Source of the DNA: Aspidapion aeneum | Lineage: Eukaryota; Arthropoda; Insecta; Coleoptera; Brentidae | NCBI GenBank assembly: GCA_963576565.1 | Contig: OY755042.1 | Location: forward strand, 109,359,314 to 109,423,313 | Direction: 5' to 3' | Length of the DNA stretch: 64,000 nt | Shown: piece after piece, positions 37,001 to 50,500 of the stretch | How positions within the stretch are numbered: position 1 is the first letter of the stretch | Layout of the letters: the number at the start of each line of letters is the position of its first letter | Notes under the pieces: model-generated | Database searches by the model: none | What the model saw: only the letters and a program-made list of their open reading frames with translations | What the model was told of the DNA's origin: nothing | Position numbers and translations under genes: made by a program

Positions 37001-40000
37001 ATTTGTTGAGATATTGGCTTCCAAAGGTAACATGGAGTAATAACAAAAATTAAAATAAAATAACAAATTCGATCCTGACAATCATGTTCTGCCATGTTTT
37101 TTTGACTTATTGATCTTTGGATTTACTATTGTCATTCCAGTTTAGGATGTCCTCCTTTTCTGCGCCCTATTGGTTGTCATTCTTGGACCTGCTTTGGTAA
37201 TCTTACCTGGTTCATTCATCTATTATGCTTCCCTCGATTCTCATTCTTTCTTTTATGGTCTTATTTCTTATATGATCTGTTCTAGATATTCTCATTGATC
37301 TTATTATTGCACCCATTTCGACACTTTCCAACCAAAATGTAAAATTTTGAAAAACCTTTATAGATTTGAAGATTCTGTTCATAATATTTCCTATATGAAA
37401 TACCTTTCTTGCTGTGGTGTAAAGGTAAAATGTTATACAGTCGAACCTCTCTATCTCGAACCTCTATAACTCGAACCTCTCGATAACTCGAACCTTTTAA
37501 GTGGTCCCTGCACTTTTTATATGAATTTTAACCTCTTTAACTCGAATTTCTATAAGTCGAACTCTCCATAACTCGAACTGATTTGGTTGTCCCTTGAAGT
37601 TCGAGTTATAGAGGTTCGACTGTATTTCGTTAAAACACTAGGCATTTTTTTTTGTTGCGTGATGTTGTGGTTTAACTTTATTTTTTTATGATTTCCTGAC
37701 TTTCGTAGAAAAACAATTGTTCCTAACACTTGCAGAAACCGATTTTTCCGCACTTAAATGCTTCTCTCAATGGAAGTTGCGTGCGATAAAATCGATTTTC
37801 TGCACTATTTATGAACATTTCTGAGAGAAAATTACAAAAATTTTGAGGCACGTCGATTAATTTTTTTCAAAGGATTATTTTACAGGGACTTATTTGTTAT
37901 TTTATTTTTTTTTAAATTATCACTCCATGTTAAATAAAAAATTTTTACATGGTTGTAAAGACATTTAAAAACAGCCTTCAAAACAAGGTATCACTTAACC
38001 CCCCACTCTCCCCATCCCAAATATAAGGGTAAAATTTGCCTCCTAAAGGGGGTGTGTTCTACATAAATTTTAAGATAGACAAAAAGTATCCCCCCCCCCA
38101 TAAACGTACAGGGTGTCCCAAATTGGGCACTTTTAGGGGGTTTAAGGTACTTCTAGGGGAGATAGAGAAAAACTGACCACGCATTGCGAGGCTCAAATTT
38201 CAAGAGAAGACTTATAGTGAAAACCGTATTTTGAAATATCGTCTTGTCTTTGAGCTACGGGGGCTTTTTGAAAAGTCTGCATTTTGGAAGGGGGTCTATA
38301 ACTTCGTTATTGGTGGAAATTTTAATTTGGAGTAAATTGCAATTTTATAGACTTTGTCACGAGGAATACACCCGCTAAATTAAATTTTAACTGTCACTTT
38401 TAGTTTTTGAGATATGACATAAAGTTGCATTTTTTCTTATGGAATGGCCTATATTTTAATTAATTTTCGAATTCGTCATTGAATTCTTTTCAAAATGATG
38501 TATCATATGTCATAGTTTGATTGAGCGGTTTCGGAGATATTCAGCTTTTTCACTTATTTCTAGTGTGCTATGATTTTCTGCTGAAGCAGGTCAAGGCACT
38601 CCAGTATTTTTATTATTTTACACAGTCAAAAATTATAATTCAGCTTCAAAGCCTAGTTATAAAAAGAAACAAAAATTACAGACTCAATAGAAATTCGATA
38701 TTATTAAAAATTATCAATAATCATTGCGTCATAAATCAACAGAAAAAATAACCAACCTACTATATACCTATAGTAACTTAAGCTAATACTAACTAACCTT
38801 TATAAATACCAATTTTTATATCATATTCATACTATTTTACAACCTATGTTCAAAATGGCGCCCGTTTTGCCTCAAGCACAGACGGTTTCAAATCTTGACG
38901 TATAAACAGAAATCACACAAGGTGATGTCTGGAGACCTTGCTGACCATGGTATTGGGCCTCTTAATCCAATCCACTGGTTGTGAAAGGTATTATTCAACT
39001 AATTGGTAATAATTCCAGCATATTCTCTACTAGCGACAAGTTTTCGATATATGGCTCAACCACATCTTGTAAAATGTTTTCTAAATACCGCTCTTGATTT
39101 AAAGTTTCATTATATATATATATATATAGGGGCCAACTATACGTCCTCGATTTATTTATTTATTTATTTATTATTATTAATGCCTATCTCCTCTACCTCA
39201 CGGTCCCTCCTAACGTCATATATGTTGGCCCGCGGTTTTGAAAAAGAGCCATATAGAACAAGATTCCTTTTCAACTTTGTCTTCGTTCGGGATACCCAAA
39301 TACCTTAAAGCATATTAACGTATTTGGGGATACCTTTGAAGATATAAGTTTCCAGCGTCCTGTCGATTATCATTACTTTCCCAGTAACATTTTAGCATGT
39401 CATATTTTTCATCGTTTTGATACATATTTAAAAATAACATTAAAAACGCTTTTGTGCAAAATAATTTCATATCAAAGCGTAATGTCAAATTATTTAAACA
39501 ATTGAAAACAATGACAAAACGCCAAGACGCAAGGCCAACTTGATTTGCATAGTATAAGAAAAATGAAAAACTTTAATTATCTCCGAAACCACTCAATCAA
39601 ACTATAACATATGATACATCATTTTGAAAAGAATTCAACGACGAATTCGAAAATTAATTAAAATATAGGCCATTCCATAAGAAAAAATGCAACTTTATGT
39701 CATATCTCAAGAACTAAAAGTGACAGTTATAATTTAATTTAGCGGGTGGATTCCCCGTGACAAAGTCTATAAAATTGCAATTTACTCTAAATCAAAATTT
39801 CCACTAATAACGAAGTTATAGACCCCCTTCCAAAATGCAGACTTTTCAAAAAGCCCCCGTAGCTCAAAGACGAGACGATATTTTAAAATACGGTTTTCAC
39901 TATAAGCCTTCTCTTGAAATTTGAGCCTCGCAATGCGTGGTCAGTTTTTCTCTGTCTCTCCTAGAAGTACCTTAAACCCCCTAAAAGTGCCCAATTTGGG

Positions 40001-41563
40001 ACACCCTGTATAATAAATGTCCAAAAATATGCCCACTATATTTTCCTCCATTTAAGATTTATTTTCTAGATCCCAGTAAAGACCCTATCGCAAGAAAAAT
40101 GAGGCTTAGGAGGGGAAGAAGGGACCACGAAGAAGCTGACCAAGACCAAGCTAAAATTTTAAAGGTATGCTTTGAAGTATCAAAATTTGTTGTGGTGTTC
40201 TGTCTGGGATACGATAACTCAAAAACCAATTAACCAATTTGGCACAAAAATTTTATGGTACCTTTGGATAAGGCCATTGTGTTTTGGAAGTGGTTGAAAG
40301 CTGCAAGGGGGTATAAGGAGGGTTGCAGCTATAGTCCAAATTATACGCATTTGTAATGACGTCAATTTTGTTTATCTTATGGATACATGTAGGTATAATG
40401 AACAATCGCATCTGATAATTTTAAATATATTGGCTTTTTTTCAACTGGAAAGAGAACAAGTCCGAAATGGATTGGCACTTCAATTTGAGAATGTGATACA
40501 GCGAGCCGCAGATGCAACAAAATTGAGCCCAACAACGATAGTAAATATAAAAATATCTACGCCATACGTTTTTTTCTCACCTGGTGACGTCATTACAAAT
40601 GCGTATAATTTAGACTATAGCTAAAGGCTGTTTTCAAATTAGGATTAGGAAATATACAGGGTGTGTCAAAATTCAATAACATAATTTTCATGTTAAATTC
40701 CTTAAGTGATTTCAAGACAAAAAGTTCATATAAACATAGGACCACAAAATACTTAGTTTTTGAGATAGTATTTTTGTGTTTATTTTGAGATACTCGCCAT
40801 ACCATACTAAAGCAGAGCACAGTGGGAGTCCTAACCGGACACTGCGTCCTACAGGGACACCTGGCAAAGATGAGAGTGAAGGAGGACGCCACGTGCGAGC
40901 GATGTTGGGCCGAGGACGAGACCTCGGCGCATTTCCTCTCATCATGTGAAGCATATAAGGAGGCAAGAAGAGAGGTATTCGAAGAGGAAGCCTTTGAGAC
41001 GGAGGATCTTCTGAATCTGAGGTGGCCCGATATTCTGGCCTTTGTAACTAATCGTTTTTGATTTCGTTTTTGTTTCAGGGAATGAAAGATGTGGCTAAAG
41101 AAAAAAACAGAAGTCTATCCGAAGAAGCTTTAAAAGCGGAATCCTTAAAGTAAGTATACTAATTTTATTTAATTTGTTTTTTTTTAATGTAATTTTTAAA
41201 ATGTTACACTGTTACTAAAAAACGGTCGAAAGTCCTAAGTTCCAAAGTTCTAGATCTAAAGTTAACTCATTTTTTCCCGCATCGCAAGTGAATAATAAGT
41301 AGGGGAAGTTTACTTAAAATGGGATACTTAAGCTTTAAAAATGTATACAAAAAAAGTTTTGACTTTATTGGTTTAAAACATTATGCTATTGATAAAATAT
41401 TATTTTAGCTCACACATATACTATACTATAGTAGTGTGAGCTATGGTGATCCTAATTTTTTCAAGAAAAAAAAAGTTGCTCCGATTTCAAAAATTTTTAT
41501 ATATCTTTGTGTTTCAGATGATTTTGAAACTTTTTTGTTGCGCCGTCTGTCTGTCTGTCTGTA

Positions 41564-41594
<31 letters not shown>

Positions 41595-44500
41595 ATGTCT
41601 GTCTGTAACGACCAACGCGCATAACTCAAAAATTTGATACCTAGGCTGGGTCTTGGGTCGAGATGGTCCCATTTAAAAATGAACATAATCCACCAAACAC
41701 AAACCAATAGATTTCAAAAATTAGAGTTTATGTGAAAATATGGCGTGTGTGATATCAAACGAAAGGTAATTGAGTCTGCAGTTAAACAAAATACATTTTA
41801 ATTTATTTAAAAAAATGGGTGGGGATATATTTTAAAAATTATAGTTTAAGTGAAAATATGGCGTGTGTGATATCAAACGAAAGGTAATTGAGTCCGGAGT
41901 TTAACAAAATACATTTTAGTTTTTGTTTTTTTTAAAGGGTGGGGGTAGATTTCAAAAATTTGAGTTTTAGTCAAAACATGGCTTGTGTGGTATCAAACAA
42001 AAGGTAATTTAGTCCGGAGTTGAATAAAATATATTTCAGTTTTTAGTTATATTAGCTCACACGTACACTATAACTATAGTACCTAGTGTGAGCTTAGGGG
42101 CCCATATATTGGCAGAGTATTTTGTTTGTTATAGTTCATTTGTAGTACTTTAAAAACAATAATTTGTTATTTTGAAAAATCTAGACCACTGCAGTTTCCC
42201 ATTTTACCATAATTAGGCAGGTAAAATGGGAAATAATATTAAGGTAAAATGGGATATAAAATTAACATTGAAATTACAAAAAAACTGGTTTAATACAAAA
42301 ATAAAAAAATATGACACAAATATAAAACTAAAATGATATATAATTTGTTTAAACAAATCATCTAGGAATCTTAACAATGTACTCTTTATTCTTAATATGG
42401 CACAAAGATAGATAGATAGATAGATATAGATAGATATATATTTCGCTTTTGAAAATACAATACTGCCTTAATTAACTAATATTTATGCAAAAAAAGTCAC
42501 AAAAAAAAGTTTAAAATACATTTTTAGAAGACTTAAACTTTTTTAAAAATAAATAACAAACAAAAGTTTTTATACATAGATAAACACACACTTTACATTA
42601 AGTTGAAAAGAAATCTTTGAGAGATTAATAACATTGCTATTGCAAAACCCTTCACTTTATTTTTAAAAGTTTTAAAGTTATCTGTCTCTGTAAAACATTG
42701 CATTTTTAGTGCATGATTATAAAGCCTGAGATATTGAGAACTCTGCTGGCCTAAGTCTAGAGAAAGGAATTTGTAGTTAATTCCGATTTCTAGTTTCGTA
42801 GTCATGTTTTTCGAATGTTTTTGGCCATTTATTTATACTTTTTCTTACGTAGATAAGAAGTGAATAAATAAATAGGGATGGAAAAGTCATTATTTTGAGA
42901 GACTTAAAAAGATCTTTGCAAGATGTTCGTTTGCTTGATTTAGTCATATATCTTAACGCTCGTTTCTGCGCGATTAGTATTTCATCGACTCGCGCTGCAT
43001 TTCCCCAATGAATGATTCCGTAGGCCATAGCAGATTGAAATACTCCAAAGTATACCAGCTTAAGAACGTCCAGCGACACAGTATCTCTTATGTTTAAAAT
43101 TAGAAATGAACAAGAACTAAGTTTTGCCAACACGTGATCAATATGTCTATTTCAAGTTAGTTTCTGGTCTATATATACACCAAGAAATTTACTGGTTTCG
43201 ACATTTTCAATTGATTGCCCTTCCACTCTAAGCAGAAGACTTGAATCCGTGAATGTGTTCTTTGGTAGAAATTTCATAACCACCGTTTTTGTGTTGTTTA
43301 GTTTAATGCCATTAGAGGTACTCCAGTCTGCAACGTGGTTTAGGCATGCCTGAGATTTAAGGCATAACTAAAACAAATTATTTCTTGGTTAAATAATAAC
43401 CTAATAATAACCAGTAAAATAATGCCAATGATGCTTATTATAAAAAAAGATACAGAGACTTAACGAAAACAAAAAGTCTTTCGTAAAAAAGCGGCATCTA
43501 AAAAAACACAAAATTAATTAGTTTTCATCAGTCATTTAATTGCGGTAAAAGGGGATATCCCAGCACGTTTGATGGTAGCCAAGACTATAAACTTTTTATT
43601 GTATAGCAGTGTTTTTCCCTGCTTTTGGTTTTTTGTTTCTCTCGTATCTCGGTAGATGGCGCCTCTTGCTATAGTTCGCTCACTAATTACATTTAATTAA
43701 AGACAAAACCGTCTGATTAACTTCGCAAGATTTGTCACTTGACCAGCAGTGTTCTGAGGAGTCCCATAAGGACGAAACGGTTAAATGTCAACACTTATTA
43801 GGTGTCCATTAGATCTTGGACCCCCGTGAGGTTAAGCTTTCAAGCTGCCCACGGAAAAATATAAGGGAAACAAAAAACTCCTTTTTGCCCGATTAGCCAT
43901 GAAACTTGTTTGATTTTTAAATTCACGGGTACGAAATTTCACGTTTGTTAGTATTATTTGGCTTAAAAATTCCGTTGATTGACGCTCACTGTCTTGATGA
44001 CGGGTAAAAATGCAAAATGCGTTGATCCGGCCTGAAAAGACAAAGAGCTGTCGTAGGTCACGGACTATAGTTGTTTTCTTTTATTTGCATTCGATCTTTT
44101 CATTGATCGATATTGTATAGCAGTGTTTTTCCCTGCTTTTGGTTTTCTGTTTCTCTCGTATCTCGGTAGATGGCGCCTCTTGCTATAGTTCGCTCACTAA
44201 TTACATTTAATTAGAAACAAAACCGTCTGATTAACTTCGCAAGATTTGTCACTTGACCAGCAGTGTTCTGAGGAGTCCCATAAGGACGAAACGGTTAACT
44301 GTCAACACTTATTAGGTGTCCATTAGATCTTGGACCCCCGTGAGGTTAAGCTTTCAAGCTACCCACGGAAAAATATAAGGGAAACAAAAAACTCCTTTTT
44401 GCCCGAGTAGCCATGAAACTTGTTTGATTTTTAAATTCACGGGTACGAAATTTCACGTTTGATAATATCTTACCTTATTTAGTTGTGAATTCTTACAGCA

Positions 44501-47500
44501 TTTAAATAAAAAGTTACAAGCGGCACACACAAAAATAAAAAAAATACTGCACGTGCTTGATAACCATCTATTGACTGATTTAAAAAAAAGGCGGCTTATA
44601 TCGATCCCAATGAACAAATCTAGGGATACAGTGCAACTTTGCCACAGTTTGGTCAGGAGTGCCGGTATCCCATTTTATCTTACTATCCCATTTTAAGTAC
44701 ACTATAAGGGTCTAGTACGCTACCATGGGGTATGTCTGCTTGAATTTTTCTTTTAATAATATAATAATTTATTGGAACGAAATTTGGAAGTTTCACATTA
44801 TTTTTTAGACCGAAAAGATGGGACGAAGCTTTAGAAAAACCACCCCTCGACTACTCAGAATTTTTCGAAGATGAAGCAGGCCAATTTCCAGGCCTCACAA
44901 TTTGGGAGATCGAAAACTTCGTACCGAATCGAATAGACGAAGTGGCCTATGGAAAGTTCTACGAGGGAGATTGCTATATTGTCTTAAAAACATCGTTGGA
45001 TGAAAACCAGTCGCTTAGTTGGCAAATTTACTTTTGGATTGGCGAGAAAGCACCCGTAAGTAATGCTTATCCACAGTTTTATTTCTTGTCGCTCACTTCG
45101 ATCTTCTCTCTCTATCTGTGCTATTAGGCCAAAATCCCCCCTATTTTTTTTTATTGTTATATGAAATATTTTTTACCATGTTACACAACGTTTAAAAGGA
45201 AATTTTATTATCTACAATGAAGTAAAAAACTATTTTTTTGATAAAGGGCATGGTTTTCAGAAAATCAAATAAAACCTGTGCAAAACATAATTTTTAAAAA
45301 AATTAATTAAATGGCCCCCATTTACGGACGTCGCTGGCGGGTTCGTTGTATGTCAAACCCCATCGAGTTATACACCCTTGAAAAGAGAATTTTACTGTCA
45401 ATAAAGTGCATCATAGCATTTTTTCAAATTAGGCATAGTTTTTGAAAAAATTAGATAAAACTTTGCGATTTTTTAAAATTGGTTAAATTTACGGGCGCCT
45501 CTGAATTTATAATCATGAAACCAATCCGACTTTCTTGTACAGCATTTTAAAGGAAATTTTATTTGCTACAATAATGTATAACACATTTTGTTCTATAAAC
45601 CTTGGTTTAAAAAAAAATCGAATAAATCATGGAAAAAACATGGATATTTTTTGACTTTTTTAAATTACTTCAATTAACGGACGCCGCTGAAGAATTTATA
45701 AATAGTTGACCGCCATCGAGTTGTACCTTTTTCAAAAGAAAATTTCATTGTCTACAATAAAGTATATTACACATTTTTCTCTTAGAAGTGTATTTTTTGA
45801 GAAAATTTGAGAAAACCTAAATATGTTAGATTTTGGTGGGTTTGGGGGGTTTTTGAAGAGGTGGTTAGTTTAAGGAGGTGTTTGACCCCTAAGCTCTCTT
45901 ACCTTTTTGTACGTCACTAAATTTACACAAATAAATAAAAAACGTGCCGTTTAAAGCACTAAATTTTAAAAAATTATTATTTCCTAACTTACTTACTTTA
46001 AGTTAAAAGTTACTTCCACTCCATTACAATATTTAAAAATACATTTAAAGAATGGATTTTGTAGCTGATAAAATTCTCTACAAGATATGTTTTTAGAACT
46101 TTTACCCTAGAACAAAGTATTTCGGTGCTTATGCCGTCTAAAGTAGAAAAAATCTGAAAATTTGCCCAAGCACGTGATTTAAGTCATTTTTGGAAATTAC
46201 CTAGCTCCGTTACTACTGCTCGTAGAACAACCATAGTACCACCCAATTGTAGATAATTATATTCTCTAAAAAATAACTCTTTTTGCGATTTAGTGTACTG
46301 GAAGGAAGTTACGGGCAAAAAACTACAAAAAGTGCCAATTTTTGATGGTTTTTTCAAGATGGCGGAGGAAGCACAGGGGTGGGGGTGACGAAAACTCAGA
46401 TTTTTAACTACCCTTTCGACCTTAATAACATATCCAAAATTCAGAACTACCGGACTTTTTGTAGGGTAAAACTCCTCTATTCATTGTACTATATTGGTTG
46501 AATGCAAATATGAGGCATACCCATGCATTCTCACACGCGATGTTTGAAACCAGGACCCCTATTTAATTCTTAATGTTCCTTTTTCGGGTAGACATGATTT
46601 CGGTTACTGCGCATGCGTCAGTTTTGGTGGTTTTGGAATATACTCCGTTACATCACTACATTATTTGACAATTTTCAAATGTTTAGGGTTGTCTATTATT
46701 TTTTTCTAAAAGCTAGTGGATGGGGTGAAAATTTATCAAATTGTGGATTAAAATTGTAGTTTTTTAAAACTAATTGAGTAGATTTATTCTGGACACCATG
46801 AAGAGTATTCAATGGTATCTATAAACTACTCTTAACTTTATTAACAAATTATAAGAAAAATACACGTAGTTACCTATGGAATGGCATACTTCTTCCGGAC
46901 ATTTTTTCATAAACCGCACATGTTTTACATGGATTATTTCCCATTTTTCACAGAATAAGACATAATTTCACACGACAAATGCAAAACACCGCAAAATGTC
47001 AATATGGCTTCCATCCACATTGCAGCTGTGTGTCTACCAAATACGTTATAGCATAAATACATGTTCAAAGAATCGAAAAGTGAAGCATTCATAGCTGGCT
47101 TTGGAAACAACGGCAAGTTTAAATTCGCGAACTTCTTGTCATGTAGACACACAGCTGCTATTTAGGTGGAGGCCATCTTTGTTGTTTATTTACAGTTTGC
47201 GGTGTTTTGCGTTTTACGTGTAAAATTATGATTTTTTCTGTGAAAAATGGGAAATAATTCACGGAAAACATGTGCGGTTTGTGGAAAAATATCCGGGAGA
47301 AGTAAGGGAGTGCCATTCCATAGGTAACTACTTGCTTAAGTTGTTAATTTTAAATTAGACGTTTATTTAGCACAATATTTGATACAGTTTTAAGTAGTAA
47401 TTTAATATAAGATAACACAAAATAAACGGTGTTTGCTGCTGCCGAAATATGCACAAAAGTGTACCTATTTGTATGATAAGTTTTTGCTCCATTTTTTCTC

Positions 47501-50500
47501 GCATTCAGCTTTACTAATATCTGCTATGCTATTTTTTTCTTTCTTTTCTCTGATATTTTTTTCTTAAAACTATCAAAACTTCCAGATGATTTTATTTCCT
47601 GTGGAACAATGTTAAAAAGTCTTGGAGTGAGGTATAGAAAGCTTCTCTGTCCACATGTTTTTTGAGATTTTGGAAACGGCAACTTTATAAAGTGATCTTA
47701 AGGTATAATTTGTTGTATTCGGGGTTAGACATTCGTGTGGTTTTTTCAAAGATCTTAGAATCATTCTGTAACAGAAAAGCTGTCTTATATCCATCACGCC
47801 ACTTAAACGATATAAAGAATCAGTTGGAAACAGCCTGTTCTTGCCAAAAATTAGCTTTAAAAACCACTTTTAAATAACCCAACCAATGATTCCATAAATA
47901 AAATGACTTTGTACCAATGCGAAATATAAAGTTTTCAATTGGCTTGTAGGTAGAAAATCCCTCAAATACCTAAATTTTGGCAAGATGCCCCTTACTTTCT
48001 GAACGATATTATTTAATATGTAAATCACAACGAAGACTAGAATCTATTATTACACCTAAATACTTAATAGACTTCGTTGCGGGTATAAAAAAAGTGTCAA
48101 CTGTTATACCTTGAATGGTTTTAGTAGTTTGCTCCTGACTCGAAAACAACATGCATTTAGTTTTCTCAAAATTTACAGTAAGGAGGTTATGGTCAAACCT
48201 TTTTTTTATTTTGACAAATTCCTGTTGTGCCTGCAATATAACATTGTCCCACGTTTTGCCTTTAAATAAAACAACGGTATCATCAGCAAAGGACAGTACC
48301 CGTTCAGCCGTCTCCATCCTCAACAGTCCATTTATTTAGAGGACGAAAAGAACCGGAGCCAACACAGTCCCTTGAGGTACACCGTAGTTAATAAAGTTAG
48401 GAGTGGTTTATAGTGGCATTAAACACTCTTCATGGTGTCCATAATAAATCTGCACAATTAGTTTTGGATAAACTATAATTTTAATCCACAATTTGATAAA
48501 TTTTCACCCAATCAACTAGTTTTTAGAAAAAAATAATAGTCATAACCCTAAACTTTTGACAATTGTCAAATAGTCTATAGCTGATGTTGTATATAAGTGG
48601 CACCGAGTCATAGCTATGGTAAACCAAATTTTGCGGCAAAATCTAAGTAAAGAATCCTTAAAAAATCAGTGTTTCACTTTGTACATGCAGTGTGCCGCTC
48701 GGGGTTTAATGTTTCAATGATAAAACACTAACACCTTTTAAAGGAGAGATCAAATAGGTACTTACCTAATAAATAAAGATCCGAAACATAAAAGAGGATC
48801 CAAAATTATATTAAAATGTGCGCAAACATTGATTTAGTTGCAAAAACGGTAATTTGTTTTGTGAAAAGCTCCGTCATAATTTGTTTGACATAAACAGTCA
48901 AAGCAACGAATAGAAAACGTCAAAGCCCGGCTAAATCAATAGTATGTTCGTAACAACCAGATAAGAGTATATGTGTTCTTTTCTAATGAAATCGTTTAGA
49001 AGAAGACATGATTAAAAAGCAAGTAAAATAGTAAGCTAATGACTAATTAGTGCAGTGCCTCATTTTGGGAATCAATATCAATAAAAAAATTAATGGAAGT
49101 GCGTGCCACTGTATCTACCCCTCTACTCCCTTCCCGCCATCAAGGGTTTGATGACGCGGTGTCACTTTAATACAACCAGGGCTATCAAAACGAACGGGCC
49201 ACGATCCTCCACTTTGTTGACGTCACATCCGGGGCTGATTTTTTTTTTGATGGTCACGTTACGACACAGCTGATTGTCTTTAAAATATTGAAGTTGGAAT
49301 GACGGTTCATGAATATTTAATTTTTTTAAAAATAAAGCCGGTTTTGAGATTGTTTTTACTATATTCTTGCAGAACAATTTTTTTTTAATGTGTAGTAATC
49401 CTTAATTTTTCAGAGCCGCTTCATTAGCTCACACAAAAGTTAAATTTAAAGCAGACGCGAATGTGACAAACACAGATGACAAAGTCAAATACATGTCAAA
49501 TATAACAGTTGGCATGCGGTATATGGCGGGTAATTTGAATTCAAAATAAGAAATGCTAAATCTTGAAGATTTTAACCTTTTAATCATCTTGCATCCTTAC
49601 AAAAGTTTGGTAGAATATCGGGATGATGTCTAAGAATATTTCACTGAAATTTCACGAAAATCTGTAGTGCCATTTTGAAAATATCCTAAAAAAACGTCTG
49701 ACCTCCCATAAGACCCAATGTAAAAGTCAGCCCCCAGAGAACAGCTGATTTTTTCAGGGTCGTGGCCTGTATATTTTTGTTGGCCTTGATACAACATCAA
49801 GCAGGGCTATCAAAATGGACGGGCCACGATCCTCCACTTTGTTGACGTCACATCCGGGGCTGATTTTTTTTTGATGGTCACGTTACGACACAGCTGATTG
49901 TCTTTAAAATTTTGAAGTTGGAATGACGGTTCATGGATATTTGATTTTTTGTTAAATAAAGCCGTTTTTGAGATTGTTTTTACTTTATTCTGGCAGAACA
50001 ATTTTTTTTAAATGTATAGTAAGCCCTAATTTTTTATAGCCGCTTCAATAGCTCACACAAAAATTAAGTTTAAAGCAGAAGCGAATGTGACAATCACAAA
50101 TGACAAAGTCAAATACATTTCAAATATAACAGTTGGCATGTGGTACATGGCGGGTAATTTGAATTCAAAATAAGGAATGCTAAATCTTGAAGATTTTAAC
50201 CTTTTAATCATGTTACTTCCTTACAAACCTTTGGTGGAATATCGGGATGGTGTCTGAGAATATTTCACTGAAATTTTGCGGAAATCTGTAGTGCCATTTT
50301 GAAAATATCATAAAAAAACGTCTGACCTCCCATAAGACCCAATGTAAAATTCAGCCCCGGGAGAACAGCTGATTTTTTCAGGGTCGTGGCCTCTATTTTT
50401 GTGTTGGCCTTGTATCAAGTAGAGTGACGTATCGGAGTATGTTCCAAAACCATCAAAACTAACGCATCCGCAGTAACCGAAATTCTGTCTACCCGAAAAA

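Larger units (their letters stand above)
43598..44462 (+). mobile_element. Retrozyme-like tandem repeat with two hammerheads, copy 2 (fliI intron 8)
   Basis: About 1.7 units of the 514-bp repeat run head to tail: GTATAGCAGTGTTTTTCCCTG is at 43601 and again at 44115. Each unit holds a hammerhead (43748-43795 and 44262-44309), also 514 apart. No coding frame. The tandem, non-coding, ribozyme-per-unit layout is that of animal retrozymes. Confidence 0.8.

Noticed and set aside
41546..41606. CRISPR-like repeats (CTGT tract and 17-18 bp minisatellites)
   Set aside because: Simple eukaryotic micro- and minisatellites without spacers.
41436..41707. Frames with Leu-Ser-Val-Cys or Thr-Asp-Arg-Gln repeats (also at 57197, 57292, 59630, 59635 and 59646)
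   Set aside because: Translations of the CTGT tract in the hairpin-capped elements. The same frame in each copy reflects repeat identity, not a gene.
49181..50425. Hairpin-capped element suspected from TTAGCTCACACAAAAG near 49424
   Set aside because: Only the first few bases match. The second stem half, the CTGT tract and the internal units are absent.
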